Below are positions 40,199 through 48,902 of a stretch of DNA of 64,000 nucleotides, one piece after another. The notes beneath the pieces were generated by a model. The model was not told the origin of the DNA and ran no database searches. It saw only the letters and a program-made list of their open reading frames with translations. Positions within the stretch are counted from its first letter, which is position 1. Each line of letters begins with the position of its first letter. Origin of the DNA: Nitrospiraceae bacterium (GTDB lineage Bacteria > Nitrospirota > Nitrospiria > Nitrospirales > Nitrospiraceae); assembly GCA_009692155.1 (NCBI GenBank), contig SHZW01000008.1:27819-91818 (forward strand). Reading direction: 5' to 3'. The translations under genes and the position numbers were made by a program.

Positions 40199-40590
40199 TC
40201 GGCTTGGACACGAATGTTCTCGTCCGCTACCTGGTGCAGGACGATCCGCCGCAGTCGCGGAAAGCCTCTCAATTGATCGCACGTGAATGCACGCGCGAAG
40301 ATCCCGGCTTCATCAACCGGATCGTGTTGTGCGAGTTGGTGTGGGTGCTGGAGAGCGCCTACGGGTACTCCAAGGACACGATCGCCAACGTGGTGGAGAA
40401 GGTTCTTCAGACCAGCCAGTTCCGGATCGAGGATGTGCAAGCTACCTGGACGGCGTTTCGTTTATACCAGAAAGGGAAAGCAGACTTTGCCGATTGCCTG
40501 ATGGGCACCGTCAACCGCAACCACGGGTGCGAGAGTACGATGACCTTCGATCAGCAAGCCGGCAAGCTGGACGGGTTCGAGCTGCTGTGA
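40195..40590 (+). CDS. vapC: PIN-domain ribonuclease toxin (VapC-type)
   Basis: A 131 aa PIN-domain RNase. The acidic active-site residues are Asp5 in IGLDTNVLVRYLVQDD, Glu near 47 in LCELVWVLE, and Asp pairs in KADFADCLMG and TMTFDQQAGKLDGFELL. VapC toxins cut initiator tRNA or rRNA. Starts at GTG 40195, coupled to the antitoxin gene. Confidence 0.93.
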   Translation: MIGLDTNVLVRYLVQDDPPQSRKASQLIARECTREDPGFINRIVLCELVWVLESAYGYSKDTIANVVEKVLQTSQFRIEDVQATWTAFRLYQKGKADFADCLMGTVNRNHGCESTMTFDQQAGKLDGFELL

Positions 40591-40593
40591 CCC

Positions 40594-41256
40594 ATGACTA
40601 TTAATGGCTTGGACTGGAACAGCGTCGACGACGTCCTGCTCGACATGGACGGCACCCTCCTGGATCGGGACTTCGACAATTTCTTTTTCGAGGAAGAGCT
40701 GCCGCGACGCTACGCGGCGCTCCACCGGCTGTCCGAGCAGGCCGCGCGCGAAAAACTCTTCGCACTCTACCGTGCGGTCGAAGGCGAACTGGCATGGACG
40801 GATCTCCATTACTGGACGCGGACGCTGGGTATTGATGTGGTGGCGCTGACGCAGGAATTATCGGGGCGGATCGGCTACCTGCCCGGCGCGGAAGCCTTTC
40901 TGCAGGGGATCAGGGCCAAGCGCAAACGCGTGACCGTGCTGACGAATGCGCATGCGGAAGGCGTGACGATCAAGTGCCAGAAGACCGGTGTCGACAAACG
41001 TGTGGACCGGATCGTGAACGCCTTCGAAGTCGGCTGCCTGAAAATGCGCTCCGACTATTGGCCGGCCTGCCAGAAGCTGGTGGGGTTCGATCCCAGCCGA
41101 GCTCTCTATATCGATGACGATGAAGCCTGCCTGGCCGCAGCCCAGGCGTTCGGCATCCGGCACATCTATCATAGCGCCAGGTCCAGCACGAAACTTCCCG
41201 CACATCCCTCCGACCTCTATGCGCCGCTCGAGAACCTGCAGGCCTTGATCTCGTGA
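40594..41256 (+). CDS. yrfG: HAD-family GMP/IMP nucleotidase (YrfG-like)
   Basis: A 220 aa HAD phosphatase. Motif I is VLLDMDGTLLDRDFDNFFFEEELPRRYA (17-24 for the core), the layout of E. coli YrfG, which dephosphorylates GMP and IMP. Motif II is TVLTNAHAEG; motif IV is ALYIDDDEACLAAAQAFGI. Four bases follow the toxin stop. The stop overlaps the GTG of the next gene. Confidence 0.85.
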   Translation: MTINGLDWNSVDDVLLDMDGTLLDRDFDNFFFEEELPRRYAALHRLSEQAAREKLFALYRAVEGELAWTDLHYWTRTLGIDVVALTQELSGRIGYLPGAEAFLQGIRAKRKRVTVLTNAHAEGVTIKCQKTGVDKRVDRIVNAFEVGCLKMRSDYWPACQKLVGFDPSRALYIDDDEACLAAAQAFGIRHIYHSARSSTKLPAHPSDLYAPLENLQALIS

Positions 41257-42160
41257 ATCTGCGCGACCGATTCGGACTATCCGGAATCAGCGGAGCGCTG
41301 CTTCTGCCGGCAGCATTCCTGTCAACGATGGCGATTCCAGGGGACGCATCGGGAGCTGAATCGAAAAGGCAGATGCAGAAGGAGACACCGAAGGCGTCCG
41401 CGCCCGCCTCGCAGAGCGGACAAGCCGGCATCATCGGCAAGGACGGCGCGCCCATGGTGCTGGTCATCGGCGGCGAGTTTACGATGGGCGATCGCGTGTT
41501 CGGCCCGGTCCACAAGGTCCATCTGGACGCGTTCTATATGGATCAGTACGAGGTCCGCACGTCGCTCTATGCCGCGTTTTTGCGGGCGATCCACCGGGAG
41601 AAGCCCTACAACTGGCAGCTGATGGATCTGCAGATGGACGGTGATCGCCCGGTCATCGGCGTGGATTGGTACGACGCCGAGGCCTACTGCCGCTGGGCCG
41701 GCAAGCGGCTGCCGACGGAAGCCGAGTGGGAAAAAGCCGTCCGCTGGACCGACGGGCGCACCTATCCCTGGGGCAATGGCCGGCTCGACAAGTCGAAGGC
41801 CAGTTACAACTGGGACGGCAAGCGCCGGTGGGAAGGCTACCGGACCTTGTCCCTCGCGGGGAGCCATGAGGCGGGCAGGAGTCCGTACAATATTTACGAC
41901 CTGGCCGGCAACGTCTGGGAATGGGTCGCCGATTGGTACGATCGCGATGCCTATAAAAACAGCCCCACGCGGAACCCGCAGGGACCGCCTGCCGGCGAGT
42001 TCAAAATATTTCGTGGTGGTTCAGCGCTGAGCCATCGGCGGATGTGACGGCGGCGCTCCGCAACCGGGGCTCGCCGACCGGACGGGCGATCACGATCGGC
42101 TTCCGTTGCGCGCAAAGCGTGCCTAAACAGTCCCCGCTCCCGATGCGCCCGGTGCCATAG
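41253..42160 (+). CDS. Sulfatase-modifying-factor (FGE-sulfatase) domain protein, exported, frameshifted near the 3' end
   Basis: A SUMF1-fold protein with signal peptide (GALLLPAAFLSTMAIPGDASG). The domain is clear: FTMGDRVFGPVHKVHLDAFYMDQYEV, GVDWYDAEAYCRWAGKRLPTEAEWEKAVR, YPWGN, NIYDLAGNVWEWVADWYD. The frame stops at 42047 just after FKIFRGGS. A shift at 42014-42022 (GGTGGTT) continues with FSAEPSADVTAALRNRGSPT and ITIGFRCAQ, the normal C-terminus of this family, ending at TAG 42158. The family includes the formylglycine-generating enzyme, but many members are mere binding domains. GTG start overlaps the nucleotidase stop (GTGA). Confidence 0.82.
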
Positions 42161-42818
42161 GCCGATGGCGGCCTGACGCCAGCGACTCCGCGAGGATCGG
42201 CCGGTGAGGGGTCGCGATGCCCCGATACATGGCGCCGGCCACGCGCGGAACCCCCTCCATCTGGAACCGCTCCATCTGCGTGATCGTGAGGCCGGCCTGC
42301 TTGATGAGCGTATCGATGGAGCGATTGAGATTGCACCCGCACGCAATTACGCGCTGGAGGGGATTGAGCCGGTTTTGCCACGTGGCGACCTTCGGGTCGT
42401 CGCTCCGGCCGTGCTCCAGAAAGATGAACTGGCCGCCCGGCTTGAGCACACGCCGCACTTCGCGCAGGGCCGCGACCGGGTCGGGGATCGTGCAGAGCGT
42501 CCAGGTGCTGACGACCCAGTCGAACTGTCCCGACTCGAACGGCAGGGTTTCCGCGCTGAGGCGGACCAGCTTGACGGGAATGGAACCGGCGGTGGTCTGC
42601 TTCTCGACGAGCGCGTTCGGAAAATTCGCGGGATCCACGGCGGTCAGCCACGTCACGCCCCTGGGATAGTGCGGCATGTTGAGTCCGGTCCCGAAACCGA
42701 TCTCCAGGACATGGCCGCGCGTGGGCGCCAGGACCTGCCTGCGCAGTTCCCGGAACCTGGGCGCGCGCATGATCCAGTCCATGACGCGCGGGAAAATCTG
42801 ATCGGCGTAGATGCCCAT
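42123..42818 (-). CDS. Class I SAM-dependent methyltransferase
   Basis: A 231 aa methyltransferase of the UbiE/METTL7-like type. Motif I is HVLEIGFGTGLNMPHYP; the acidic end of strand 2 is in TAVDPANF; motif II is FDWVVSTWTLCTIPDP; and RVLKPGGQFIFLEHGRS is the conserved post-motif. A C-x-C in VIACGCNLNRS is also typical of the METTL7-like group. Substrate unknown. Its last 38 bases overlap antisense with the restored end of the SUMF gene. Confidence 0.85.
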   Translation of the reverse strand: MGIYADQIFPRVMDWIMRAPRFRELRRQVLAPTRGHVLEIGFGTGLNMPHYPRGVTWLTAVDPANFPNALVEKQTTAGSIPVKLVRLSAETLPFESGQFDWVVSTWTLCTIPDPVAALREVRRVLKPGGQFIFLEHGRSDDPKVATWQNRLNPLQRVIACGCNLNRSIDTLIKQAGLTITQMERFQMEGVPRVAGAMYRGIATPHRPILAESLASGRHRPMAPGASGAGTV

Positions 42819-42827
42819 GCGCGACAG

Positions 42828-42890
42828 TGTGAAGTAAAAAGTAAAAAGTTAAAAGTAAAAAGTTGGGAATGTCGCGCCGGCTTTTTACTT
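42828..42890. repeat. Word-repeat hairpin (AAGTAAAAAG word)
   Basis: AAGTAAAAAG at 42832-42841 pairs perfectly with CTTTTTACTT at 42881-42890; three more AGTAAAAAGTT units follow the left arm. It lies directly 5' of the methyltransferase start (minus strand). The same word, in complementary form, builds the signal peptide of LptE at 45560-45600. Confidence 0.85.
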
Positions 42891-42929
42891 GTCCTGCCGC
42901 CTGTGTTAAATTGGGCCGCGGCAACAGTC

Positions 42930-43035
42930 TCAAAGTCATCAAGTTGTTGAGCCTTAAAGTCTGAAAGTCAGAAAGTCATAAAGTCTTCTATTGAGTCCGG
43001 ACTTGAAGACTTTCGACGTGATGACTTGAGAGACA
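42930..43035. repeat. Word-repeat hairpin, AAGTC/GACTT family, copy 4
   Basis: AAAGTCTTC at 42980-42988 pairs with GAAGACTTT at 43005-43013; between them is the perfect palindrome AGTCCGGACT (42994-43003). Further AAAGTC units lie on the left and GACTT units on the right. It is the immediate upstream region of leuS. Confidence 0.9.
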
Positions 43036-43043
43036 TTTTTCTT

Positions 43044-45485
43044 ATGTCCCGACCCTACGATCATCAAGCCATCGAAGCCAAATGGCAGGCCTACTGGGAG
43101 CAGAACCGGACGTTCCGGGCGTCCGAGGATTCCACCAGGCCGAAATTCTATTGCCTCGACATGTTTCCCTATCCGTCCGGGTCCGGGCTGCACGTCGGCC
43201 ACCTCGAAGGCTACACCGCCACCGACATCGTCTCGCGCTACAAACGCATGCAGGGCTTCAACGTGCTGCATCCAATGGGATGGGACGCGTTCGGCCTGCC
43301 GGCCGAGCAGTACGCGATCAAGACGGGCGTGCATCCGGCGATCACGACCGCCGAGAACATCGCCACGTTCAAACGCCAGATGAAGCGCGTCGGGCTCTCC
43401 TATGACTGGGAGCGCGAGCTGAGCACGACCGACCCGGACTATTATCGCTGGACGCAGTGGATCTTCCTCAAGCTGTTCGAGCGCGGGCTGGCCTACGTGG
43501 CCGAGGTGCCGGTGAATTGGTGCCCGGCGTTGAGCACCGTGCTCGCCAACGAGGAAATTGTGGAGGGGAAGAGCGAGGTCGGCGGATTCGACGTCGTCCG
43601 CAAGCCGATGCGCCAGTGGGTGTTGAAGATCACCGCCTATGCGGACCGGCTCCTGGACGATCTCGCGCTGGTGGACTGGCCGGCGAGCACACTCGAAATG
43701 CAAAAAAACTGGATCGGCCGCTCGATCGGCGCCGAAGTGGAATTCGCGCTGGCCGATGCCCGCGGCAGTCTCCGCGTCTTCACCACGCGGCCCGACACGC
43801 TCTTCGGCGCGACCTATATGGTGCTGGCGCCCGAGCATCCGCTGGTGGATGCGGTCACCACGCCGGAGCGGCGCGCCGGGGTGGCGGCCTATCGCGAGGC
43901 TGCCTCGCGCAAGAGCGACCTGCAGCGCCAGGAATTGGCAAAAGACAAAACCGGCGTCTTCACCGGCGGCTCTGCGATCAATCCGGTAAACGGCGAACGG
44001 CTGCCGATCTGGATCGCCGACTATGTGCTGCTGAGCTATGGAACCGGCGCGATCATGGCGGTGCCGGGGCACGACGAGCGCGACTGGACCTTCGCCCGGT
44101 CCTACCAGCTGCCGATCCGGGAAGTCATCAGCGGCGGCGACGTGTCGAAAGAAGCCTTCGTCGACACCGGGCGCGGCACCGTGGTCAATTCGACGGCCCC
44201 GGACGGTTCCTTCTCGATCGACGGCCTGACGCCGGCCGACGCGATGCCGAAAATCACCGCATGGCTGGAGAGCAGGGGCAAGGGGGGAAAGACGATCAAT
44301 TATAAGTTGCGGGACTGGCTGTTCGCGCGCCAGCGCTATTGGGGCGAGCCTTTTCCGATCGTCTGGGCGGGCGGCGAATCGAAACCGCTGCCTGAAGAAC
44401 AGCTGCCCCTGACGCTGCCGGAGACCGCCAACTTCAAGCCGTCGGGAACGGGCGAGAGTCCGCTGGCCAATCTGGACGCGTGGCTCGCGACGACCGATCC
44501 GGAGACGGGCAAGCCGGCGCGTCGCGAGACGAATACCATGCCGCAATGGGCCGGTTCCTGCTGGTACTATTTACGATTCATCGATCCGAAGAACAGCCGG
44601 CGGTTGGTGGATTCCTCCAAGGAACGTTACTGGATGCCGGTGGACCTGTATATCGGCGGCAGCGAACACGCCGTGCTCCACCTCTTATATGCACGGTTCT
44701 GGCACAAGGTGCTCTACGACATCGGCGTGGTCAGCACGCCGGAACCGTTCAAGAAGCTTGTCCATCAGGGAATCGTGCTCGGTGAGGACAATCAGAAGAT
44801 GTCGAAGTCGCGCGGGAACGTGGTCAACCCCGACGAGATGATCGAGCGCTTCGGCGCGGATGCCGTGCGGCTGTACGAGATGTTCATGGGCCCATTGGAA
44901 GCCGTGAAACCCTGGAGCACCAGAGGCGTCGAAGGCGTGACGCGTTTTCTCGATCGCGTCTGGCGGCTGATCGTGAACGACGACGGAAGCGTGAGCCGGG
45001 CCGTCGTCGACGCCGACCCGTCCGCCGACCAGCGCCGGCTGCTGCACCAGACCATCAAGAAGGTGACGGAGGATCTCGAAGCACTGCGCTTCAATACCGC
45101 CATTTCACAGATGATGGTGTTCACCAACGAGATGACAAAGCTCGACCGGCGGCCGCGCGCGTTGATCGAGCCGTTTGTGCTGCTGCTGGCGCCCTTCTCC
45201 CCGCATCTCTGCGAGGACCTGTGGGAAAAATTGGGGCGCCGGCCGAGTATTGCGAGGGAGCCCTGGCCGGCGTTCGATCCGGCGCTGGTCGTCAGCGACC
45301 GGTGCGAGATTCCCATCCAGGTCAACGGCAAGTTGCGGAGCAAGATCGAGGTGCCGGCCGACTGGACGGAGGAGCAGATCGTCGCACTGGCCACGCAGGA
45401 CACCAAATTGGCGGAGTGGCTTCAGGGCAAGCCACCGCGCAAAGTGATTTATGTGCCAAAGAAACTCGTGAATTTTGTCGTCTGA
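43044..45485 (+). CDS. leuS: Leucyl-tRNA synthetase
   Basis: A class I synthetase of 813 aa charging tRNA-Leu. The HIGH signature is HVGH at residues 50-53 ([19 protein letters not shown]); the CP1 editing domain contains [20 protein letters not shown]; the KMSKS loop is at 585-589 ([13 protein letters not shown]). ATG 43044 begins [14 protein letters not shown], the typical start; a TTG at 43026 in the same frame is in the repeat element. The stop is followed by lptE and holA, an order also found in E. coli. Confidence 0.97.
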   Translation: MSRPYDHQAIEAKWQAYWEQNRTFRASEDSTRPKFYCLDMFPYPSGSGLHVGHLEGYTATDIVSRYKRMQGFNVLHPMGWDAFGLPAEQYAIKTGVHPAITTAENIATFKRQMKRVGLSYDWERELSTTDPDYYRWTQWIFLKLFERGLAYVAEVPVNWCPALSTVLANEEIVEGKSEVGGFDVVRKPMRQWVLKITAYADRLLDDLALVDWPASTLEMQKNWIGRSIGAEVEFALADARGSLRVFTTRPDTLFGATYMVLAPEHPLVDAVTTPERRAGVAAYREAASRKSDLQRQELAKDKTGVFTGGSAINPVNGERLPIWIADYVLLSYGTGAIMAVPGHDERDWTFARSYQLPIREVISGGDVSKEAFVDTGRGTVVNSTAPDGSFSIDGLTPADAMPKITAWLESRGKGGKTINYKLRDWLFARQRYWGEPFPIVWAGGESKPLPEEQLPLTLPETANFKPSGTGESPLANLDAWLATTDPETGKPARRETNTMPQWAGSCWYYLRFIDPKNSRRLVDSSKERYWMPVDLYIGGSEHAVLHLLYARFWHKVLYDIGVVSTPEPFKKLVHQGIVLGEDNQKMSKSRGNVVNPDEMIERFGADAVRLYEMFMGPLEAVKPWSTRGVEGVTRFLDRVWRLIVNDDGSVSRAVVDADPSADQRRLLHQTIKKVTEDLEALRFNTAISQMMVFTNEMTKLDRRPRALIEPFVLLLAPFSPHLCEDLWEKLGRRPSIAREPWPAFDPALVVSDRCEIPIQVNGKLRSKIEVPADWTEEQIVALATQDTKLAEWLQGKPPRKVIYVPKKLVNFVV

Positions 45486-45494
45486 TCAGACGAC

Positions 45495-45606
45495 AAACGT
45501 GAAAGGTAAAAGGTTCAAAGTGAAAGGCGTGATAGGAACTCGGCCCGGTGTGCCATTCGCTCTCCACTTTTCACTTTTCACTTTTTACTTTTTACTGTTC
45601 ACGGCC
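45495..45606. repeat. Word-repeat hairpin (GTGAAAGG / CTTTTCAC word) spanning the lptE start
   Basis: The left arm contains AAACGTGAAAGGTAAAAGG and CAAAGTGAAAGG (45495-45528), the right arm CACTTTTCACTTTTCAC and TTTTTACTTTTTACTG (45565-45602), which are inverted degenerate copies. The whole signal-peptide core of LptE is written by the right arm and the likely GTG starts are in the left arm. Confidence 0.85.
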
Positions 45607-46197
45607 GGCTGCGGTTATCAATTTCGAGTGGAGGGCGCCGGACCGACCCTCGGCGGCAGCTCCGCCTCTCCGAAGACGAACGTCCAGCGGATGCAGATCG
45701 TCGACTTCGAGAACATGACGCTCGAGCCCAATATCGAATTGCGGTACACGACCTACGCGCGACGGGAATTCTCCCAGTCCAGCGGCGCGCAGGTGGTGGC
45801 CGCAGGAGAGCCGGCTGACCTGATTCTCAAGGCCAAGATCAACAGCGTGGCCTTGCCGACGATCAACTTCTCGCTGCAGGGGACCTTCGAGGGCCGGGTG
45901 ACAGTGAACGTGAGCGCGACGGTCGAGGACGCGCGGACGAAGAAGAAGATCTGGACGCAGAGCGTCGCGGCCTCCTCGGAATTTTTCATGACGGACGATC
46001 TGCAGTTCAACCGGGTGCTCCAGACTCGTGCTGTCGAACAGGCGGGCCGGCTGATTGCGTCCGACCTGGCCATGCGGTTTCAGAATTTCATGGACCTGCG
46101 AGACAAACCTGCCGCGGCGCCAACTCCGGCATCCGGCGTGGCAAACGGCACTTCGCAAACCGACAAGCCAGGCACCGGCGGGATGCCGGCGAAATAA
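45520..46197 (+). CDS. lptE: LPS-assembly lipoprotein LptE
   Basis: The outer-membrane lipoprotein that plugs LptD in lipopolysaccharide export. A lipoprotein signal (VPFALHFSLFTFYFLLFTAGC) is followed directly by GYQFRVEG, the typical LptE opening. The body has MQIVDFENMTLEPNIELRYTTYARREF and ASVEDARTKK-like strands. The tail (AAAPTPASGVANGTSQTDKP) is low complexity. The start is uncertain: GTG 45520 (VKGVIGTRPG) or 45529, or TTG 45475 overlapping leuS. Position between leuS and holA confirms identity. Confidence 0.88.
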   Translation: MKGVIGTRPGVPFALHFSLFTFYFLLFTAGCGYQFRVEGAGPTLGGSSASPKTNVQRMQIVDFENMTLEPNIELRYTTYARREFSQSSGAQVVAAGEPADLILKAKINSVALPTINFSLQGTFEGRVTVNVSATVEDARTKKKIWTQSVAASSEFFMTDDLQFNRVLQTRAVEQAGRLIASDLAMRFQNFMDLRDKPAAAPTPASGVANGTSQTDKPGTGGMPAK

Positions 46198-46203
46198 CGG
46201 CGT

Positions 46204-47262
46204 ATGACTCCTATGAAAGCTCTCGAAATCGACACCGCGCTCAAGAAACAGGGCCTCGCGCCGCTCTATCTGGTCATGGGCGAAGAGGATTGTCTCAGGG
46301 ACCAGGCCGTGGCGGCGCTCAAGGCCTCGGTGCTGGGCGGTTCATTCGCGGACGCCGACGGAGGACTGGACGTATTCAATTATGATTTGCTGTACGGCGA
46401 TGAGAGCGATGGGGATGAGATTCTGGCGCGCGCGGGGCAGGCGCCGGTCTTTGCGGCGCGCCGATGTGTCGTCGTCAAATTGGCGGAGAAGCTGGCGGCG
46501 AAAGATGGCGAGGTCCTGCTGTCCTACGTGAAAGAGCCCTGTGAGACGACCACGCTCGTGTTCGTCGCCGCCAAGCTGGACAAACGGCTCAAATTCTCGA
46601 AAGAGTTGATGGAGCGTGCCGTGGCTGTCGACTGCTCGTCTGTCGCCGAGATGCAACTGTCGGAGTGGATTCGAACGGAAAGCGGCCGGCTGGGCGTCCT
46701 GTTGAGCCGGGAGGCCGCAGGCGGGTTGACCCATTTCGCGCTGTCGTTGAAGGGGGAAGCAGGAGGGTCGCTCAATCTTCTGCGTCGCGAGCTGGAAAAG
46801 CTGGCCGCGTACGTGCCGCCTGAAAAAACGGCCGGCATGCAGGATGTCGAAGCGGTCAGAGGAGGCGAGCCCGGCGCGTCGGTATTCGATCTGGCCAGGG
46901 CCATCGCGGAGCGGCGCGAAAGCCGGGCGCTCTGGATCCTGGCCAGAAACCTGGACTCCGGCGAAGACCCGTTACGGATCCTGGGCGCACTGGCGTGGCA
47001 GTTCCGTCAGTTCTGGAAAGCCAAGGAGCAGCGCCGGTATGGCGGACCGGGCGTCGACGTGAGCGGGTTGTTTACCGAGCGCGATCTCGGAACGGCCCTG
47101 AAGCTGTTTACCGGAGCCGACACGAAGCTGAAGGGCGGAGCATCGGGATCGTCGAAACGGCTGGTGTTGGAGATGGCGGTACTCGACTTGTGCCGGTTCA
47201 AGCGGGACGCAGGCCCGAGGCCCGGCCCTCAGCACTCAGGACTTAAGGGGGCTAGGCCTTGA
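46204..47262 (+). CDS. holA: DNA polymerase III subunit delta
   Basis: The clamp-loader subunit that opens the beta clamp. At 352 aa it has the usual length: APLYLVMGEEDCLRDQAVAALKA at the start, ELEKLAAYV in the middle, and the C-terminal collar domain (VFDLARAIAERRESRALWILARNLDSGEDPLRILGALAWQFRQFWKAKE). The last residues (GPRPGPQHSGLKGARP) derive from a GGCCCGAGGCCCGG repeat. Its 3' end overlaps the rpsT stop by 11 bases (convergent genes). Confidence 0.92.
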   Translation: MTPMKALEIDTALKKQGLAPLYLVMGEEDCLRDQAVAALKASVLGGSFADADGGLDVFNYDLLYGDESDGDEILARAGQAPVFAARRCVVVKLAEKLAAKDGEVLLSYVKEPCETTTLVFVAAKLDKRLKFSKELMERAVAVDCSSVAEMQLSEWIRTESGRLGVLLSREAAGGLTHFALSLKGEAGGSLNLLRRELEKLAAYVPPEKTAGMQDVEAVRGGEPGASVFDLARAIAERRESRALWILARNLDSGEDPLRILGALAWQFRQFWKAKEQRRYGGPGVDVSGLFTERDLGTALKLFTGADTKLKGGASGSSKRLVLEMAVLDLCRFKRDAGPRPGPQHSGLKGARP

Positions 47263-47527
47263 CCGACAGGGAGTTGACCCGGGCGGCCAGGCGGGAAACG
47301 CGGCGCGAGACGGTGTTGCGCCTGAAGATGCCTTTGCTGCGCGCTTTACTCAAGGCGGCCGTCGCTTCGCGGAGCGCGGTCTTGGCGACAGCGACGTCCT
47401 TGGACTCCACGGCCGCCAACACTTTCTTGACGATGTTCTTGACCGAACTCAGCACGGCCCGGTTGCGCTGGGCGCGCCGCTCGGACTGCCGCGCCGCCTT
47501 GATCGTAGACTTGTGAATGACCGGCAT
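47252..47527 (-). CDS. rpsT: 30S ribosomal protein S20
   Basis: A 91 aa very basic helical protein binding 16S rRNA. MPVIHKSTIKAARQSERRAQ and LSSVKNIVKKVLAAVESKD are typical, as is SKGIFRRNTVSRRVSRLAARV. Convergent with holA and divergent from pyrF. Confidence 0.97.
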   Translation of the reverse strand: MPVIHKSTIKAARQSERRAQRNRAVLSSVKNIVKKVLAAVESKDVAVAKTALREATAALSKARSKGIFRRNTVSRRVSRLAARVNSLSVKA

Positions 47528-47683
47528 GACAGAATCTCCAATGGTGATACGGCTTGAAAGCCGAGTGTTTGTAACACAGGGCTTTGAGGCAGGTCAATGG
47601 GGAAGGGCCGACGGACGGTGCGGAGACATGCGGCATCGCCAATATGACAATCACCCATCGTCCGTCTGCTCATTGAGGTGACT

Positions 47684-48409
47684 ATGGCAAGCGTGAACGC
47701 CAGAGACCGATTGATCCTCGCGCTGGACGTGCCGTCCGGCGAGGAAGCCGAGCAACTCCTGGACCGTATCGGCGATTCCATCCGGTTCGTCAAAATCGGG
47801 CTGGAGCTGTATACGGCGGCGGGACCGGCTATCGTGGGAAAGGCGCTCGCCCAGGGCAAGCGCGTATTTCTGGATCTCAAATTTCTGGATATCGAAGAAA
47901 CGGTCCGGCGGGCCACGGCGCGCGTGGCCGGCATGGGCGTGGATTTTTTGACCGTCCATGCGAACCGGAAAGCGCTGACGGCGGCCGTCGAGGCGCGAGG
48001 CGCGAAACGAGAGGACGGTCTGAAGTTGCTCGCCGTGACGGTGCTGACCAATTTCGACGCCGGCGATCTGCGCGATATGGGTCTGCAATGGAGCGTGGGC
48101 GATCTCGTGGCGGCCCGGGCGAAACTGGCGCACGAGGTCGGCTGTGACGGTGTGATCGCCTCCGGAGAAGAGCCGGTGGCCATCCGCCAGAAGGTCGGCG
48201 GAGGCTTTCTGATCGTCACGCCCGGCATTCGTCCGTCCGGCACGGGGGCCGACGACCATGCGCGCGTGACGACGCCGACGCAGGCCATCAAAGCCGGTGC
48301 GGATTACCTCGTCGTCGGCCGGCCCATCCGGGATGCCGTCGATCCCCAGGCCGCCTCAGAGGAAATCGTCGTCGAAATGCAGACCGCCTTCGATCACCGC
48401 AAGCAGTAG
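47684..48409 (+). CDS. pyrF: Orotidine 5'-phosphate decarboxylase
   Basis: The last step of UMP synthesis. The start is MASVNARDRLILALDVPSGEE; the catalytic Lys/Asp tetrad is in VFLDLKFLDIEETV (normally DLKxHDIxNT, here with Phe-Leu in place of His) and MGVDFLTVHANR; TPGIRPSG and DYLVVGRPI bind phosphate. ATG 47684 preceded by GAGG was chosen over GTG 47678. 241 aa. Confidence 0.95.
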   Translation: MASVNARDRLILALDVPSGEEAEQLLDRIGDSIRFVKIGLELYTAAGPAIVGKALAQGKRVFLDLKFLDIEETVRRATARVAGMGVDFLTVHANRKALTAAVEARGAKREDGLKLLAVTVLTNFDAGDLRDMGLQWSVGDLVAARAKLAHEVGCDGVIASGEEPVAIRQKVGGGFLIVTPGIRPSGTGADDHARVTTPTQAIKAGADYLVVGRPIRDAVDPQAASEEIVVEMQTAFDHRKQ

Positions 48410-48484
48410 CTGCGCCAGTTGCGAGCCCCTCCACGGTTTGTTAGGATGAGGCCCTGCTACTGTATTTCCGTTCAGCATCTGTGT

Positions 48485-48561
48485 GGTGGGTGTAGCTCAA
48501 GGGTTAGAGCGCCTGGCTGTGGCCCAGGAGGCTGCGGGTTCGAAACCCGTCACTCACCCCA
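48485..48561 (+). tRNA. tRNA-His (anticodon GTG), CCA encoded
   Basis: Cloverleaf read by eye: acceptor GTGGGTG (48486-48492) with CACTCAC (48551-48557), D stem GCTC/GAGC, anticodon stem CCTGG/CCAGG with loop CTGTGGC (anticodon GTG), T stem GCGGG/CCCGT with loop TTCGAAA. The extra G(-1) at 48485 faces C73 at 48558, the tRNA-His hallmark, and CCA is encoded at 48559-48561. Its 3' 23 bases are repeated at 57821-57843. Confidence 0.95.
48539..48561 (+). other. attL-like site (3' end of tRNA-His)
   Basis: A 23 bp sequence covering the T loop, T-stem 3' strand, acceptor 3' strand and CCA of tRNA-His; exact copy at 57821-57843. Confidence 0.7.
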
Positions 48562-48747
48562 AGCCCTCTCTCCGTTTCCTGTTCATCTATCAACAGCTTC
48601 CGTAAGGACGGCGCAGTCTCCCGCAGGGGAGGTTGCGCCTGGGTTGCGGAATTGCGGACAAGTGGCCTCATTTGGCTTGTCCTGTCCACCCACTCCATGT
48701 AGAATTCACGCGGTCTTACGAGGTTAGAGCGACGGTCTAAGGATTTC
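48555..48747 (+). repeat. 193 bp direct repeat R1, upstream of the glucan synthase gene
   Basis: Begins CACCCCAA, just inside the tRNA end, and finishes GGTCTAAGGATTTC. It matches R2 (57631-57823) over 193 bp with no insertion or deletion and roughly 85-90 % identity by eye. It carries a promoter (48677-48705). A short minus-strand frame in it (WVDRTSQMRPLVRNSATQA) is shared by R2 with several amino acid changes, and I do not think it is a gene. Confidence 0.85.
48677..48705 (+). promoter_or_regulatory. Sigma-70-type promoter in R1
   Basis: TTGTCC (48677-48682), a 17 bp spacer, TAGAAT (48700-48705). Conserved in R2 as TTGTCC, 17 bp, TAAAAT. It points to the glucan synthase gene, leaving a leader of about 190 bases. 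Confidence 0.6.
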
Positions 48748-48902
48748 CTGACACCTTTTCTTGCCCCTACGTTGGCCTTGAGAAATTCGTCTCGAACCGA
48801 CCGTTGCCCTAAGCAAGCAGCGCCGAAGAGGGCAATCCAAAATCGCCATCCTGGTTGCGAACTGGTTCGCGAGACCTTGCCTCTAAGAAGGAGACCTCAC
48901 AC

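Noticed and set aside
219..43035. CRISPR array as explanation of the word repeats
   Set aside because: Repeats are short, degenerate, adjoin without constant spacers, and reverse orientation within each element; no cas gene is present.
47880..47905. PyrF inactivation from the DLKFLDIE active site
   Set aside because: The Lys and Asp residues are present; variation at the His position occurs, and the rest of the protein is normal.
48504..48698. Short minus-strand frame shared by R1 and R2 (WVDRTSQMRPLVRNSATQA)
   Set aside because: It overlaps the tRNA-His gene in R1, has no ribosome binding site, and the substitutions between copies are mostly non-synonymous. Its persistence follows from the indel-free repeat itself.
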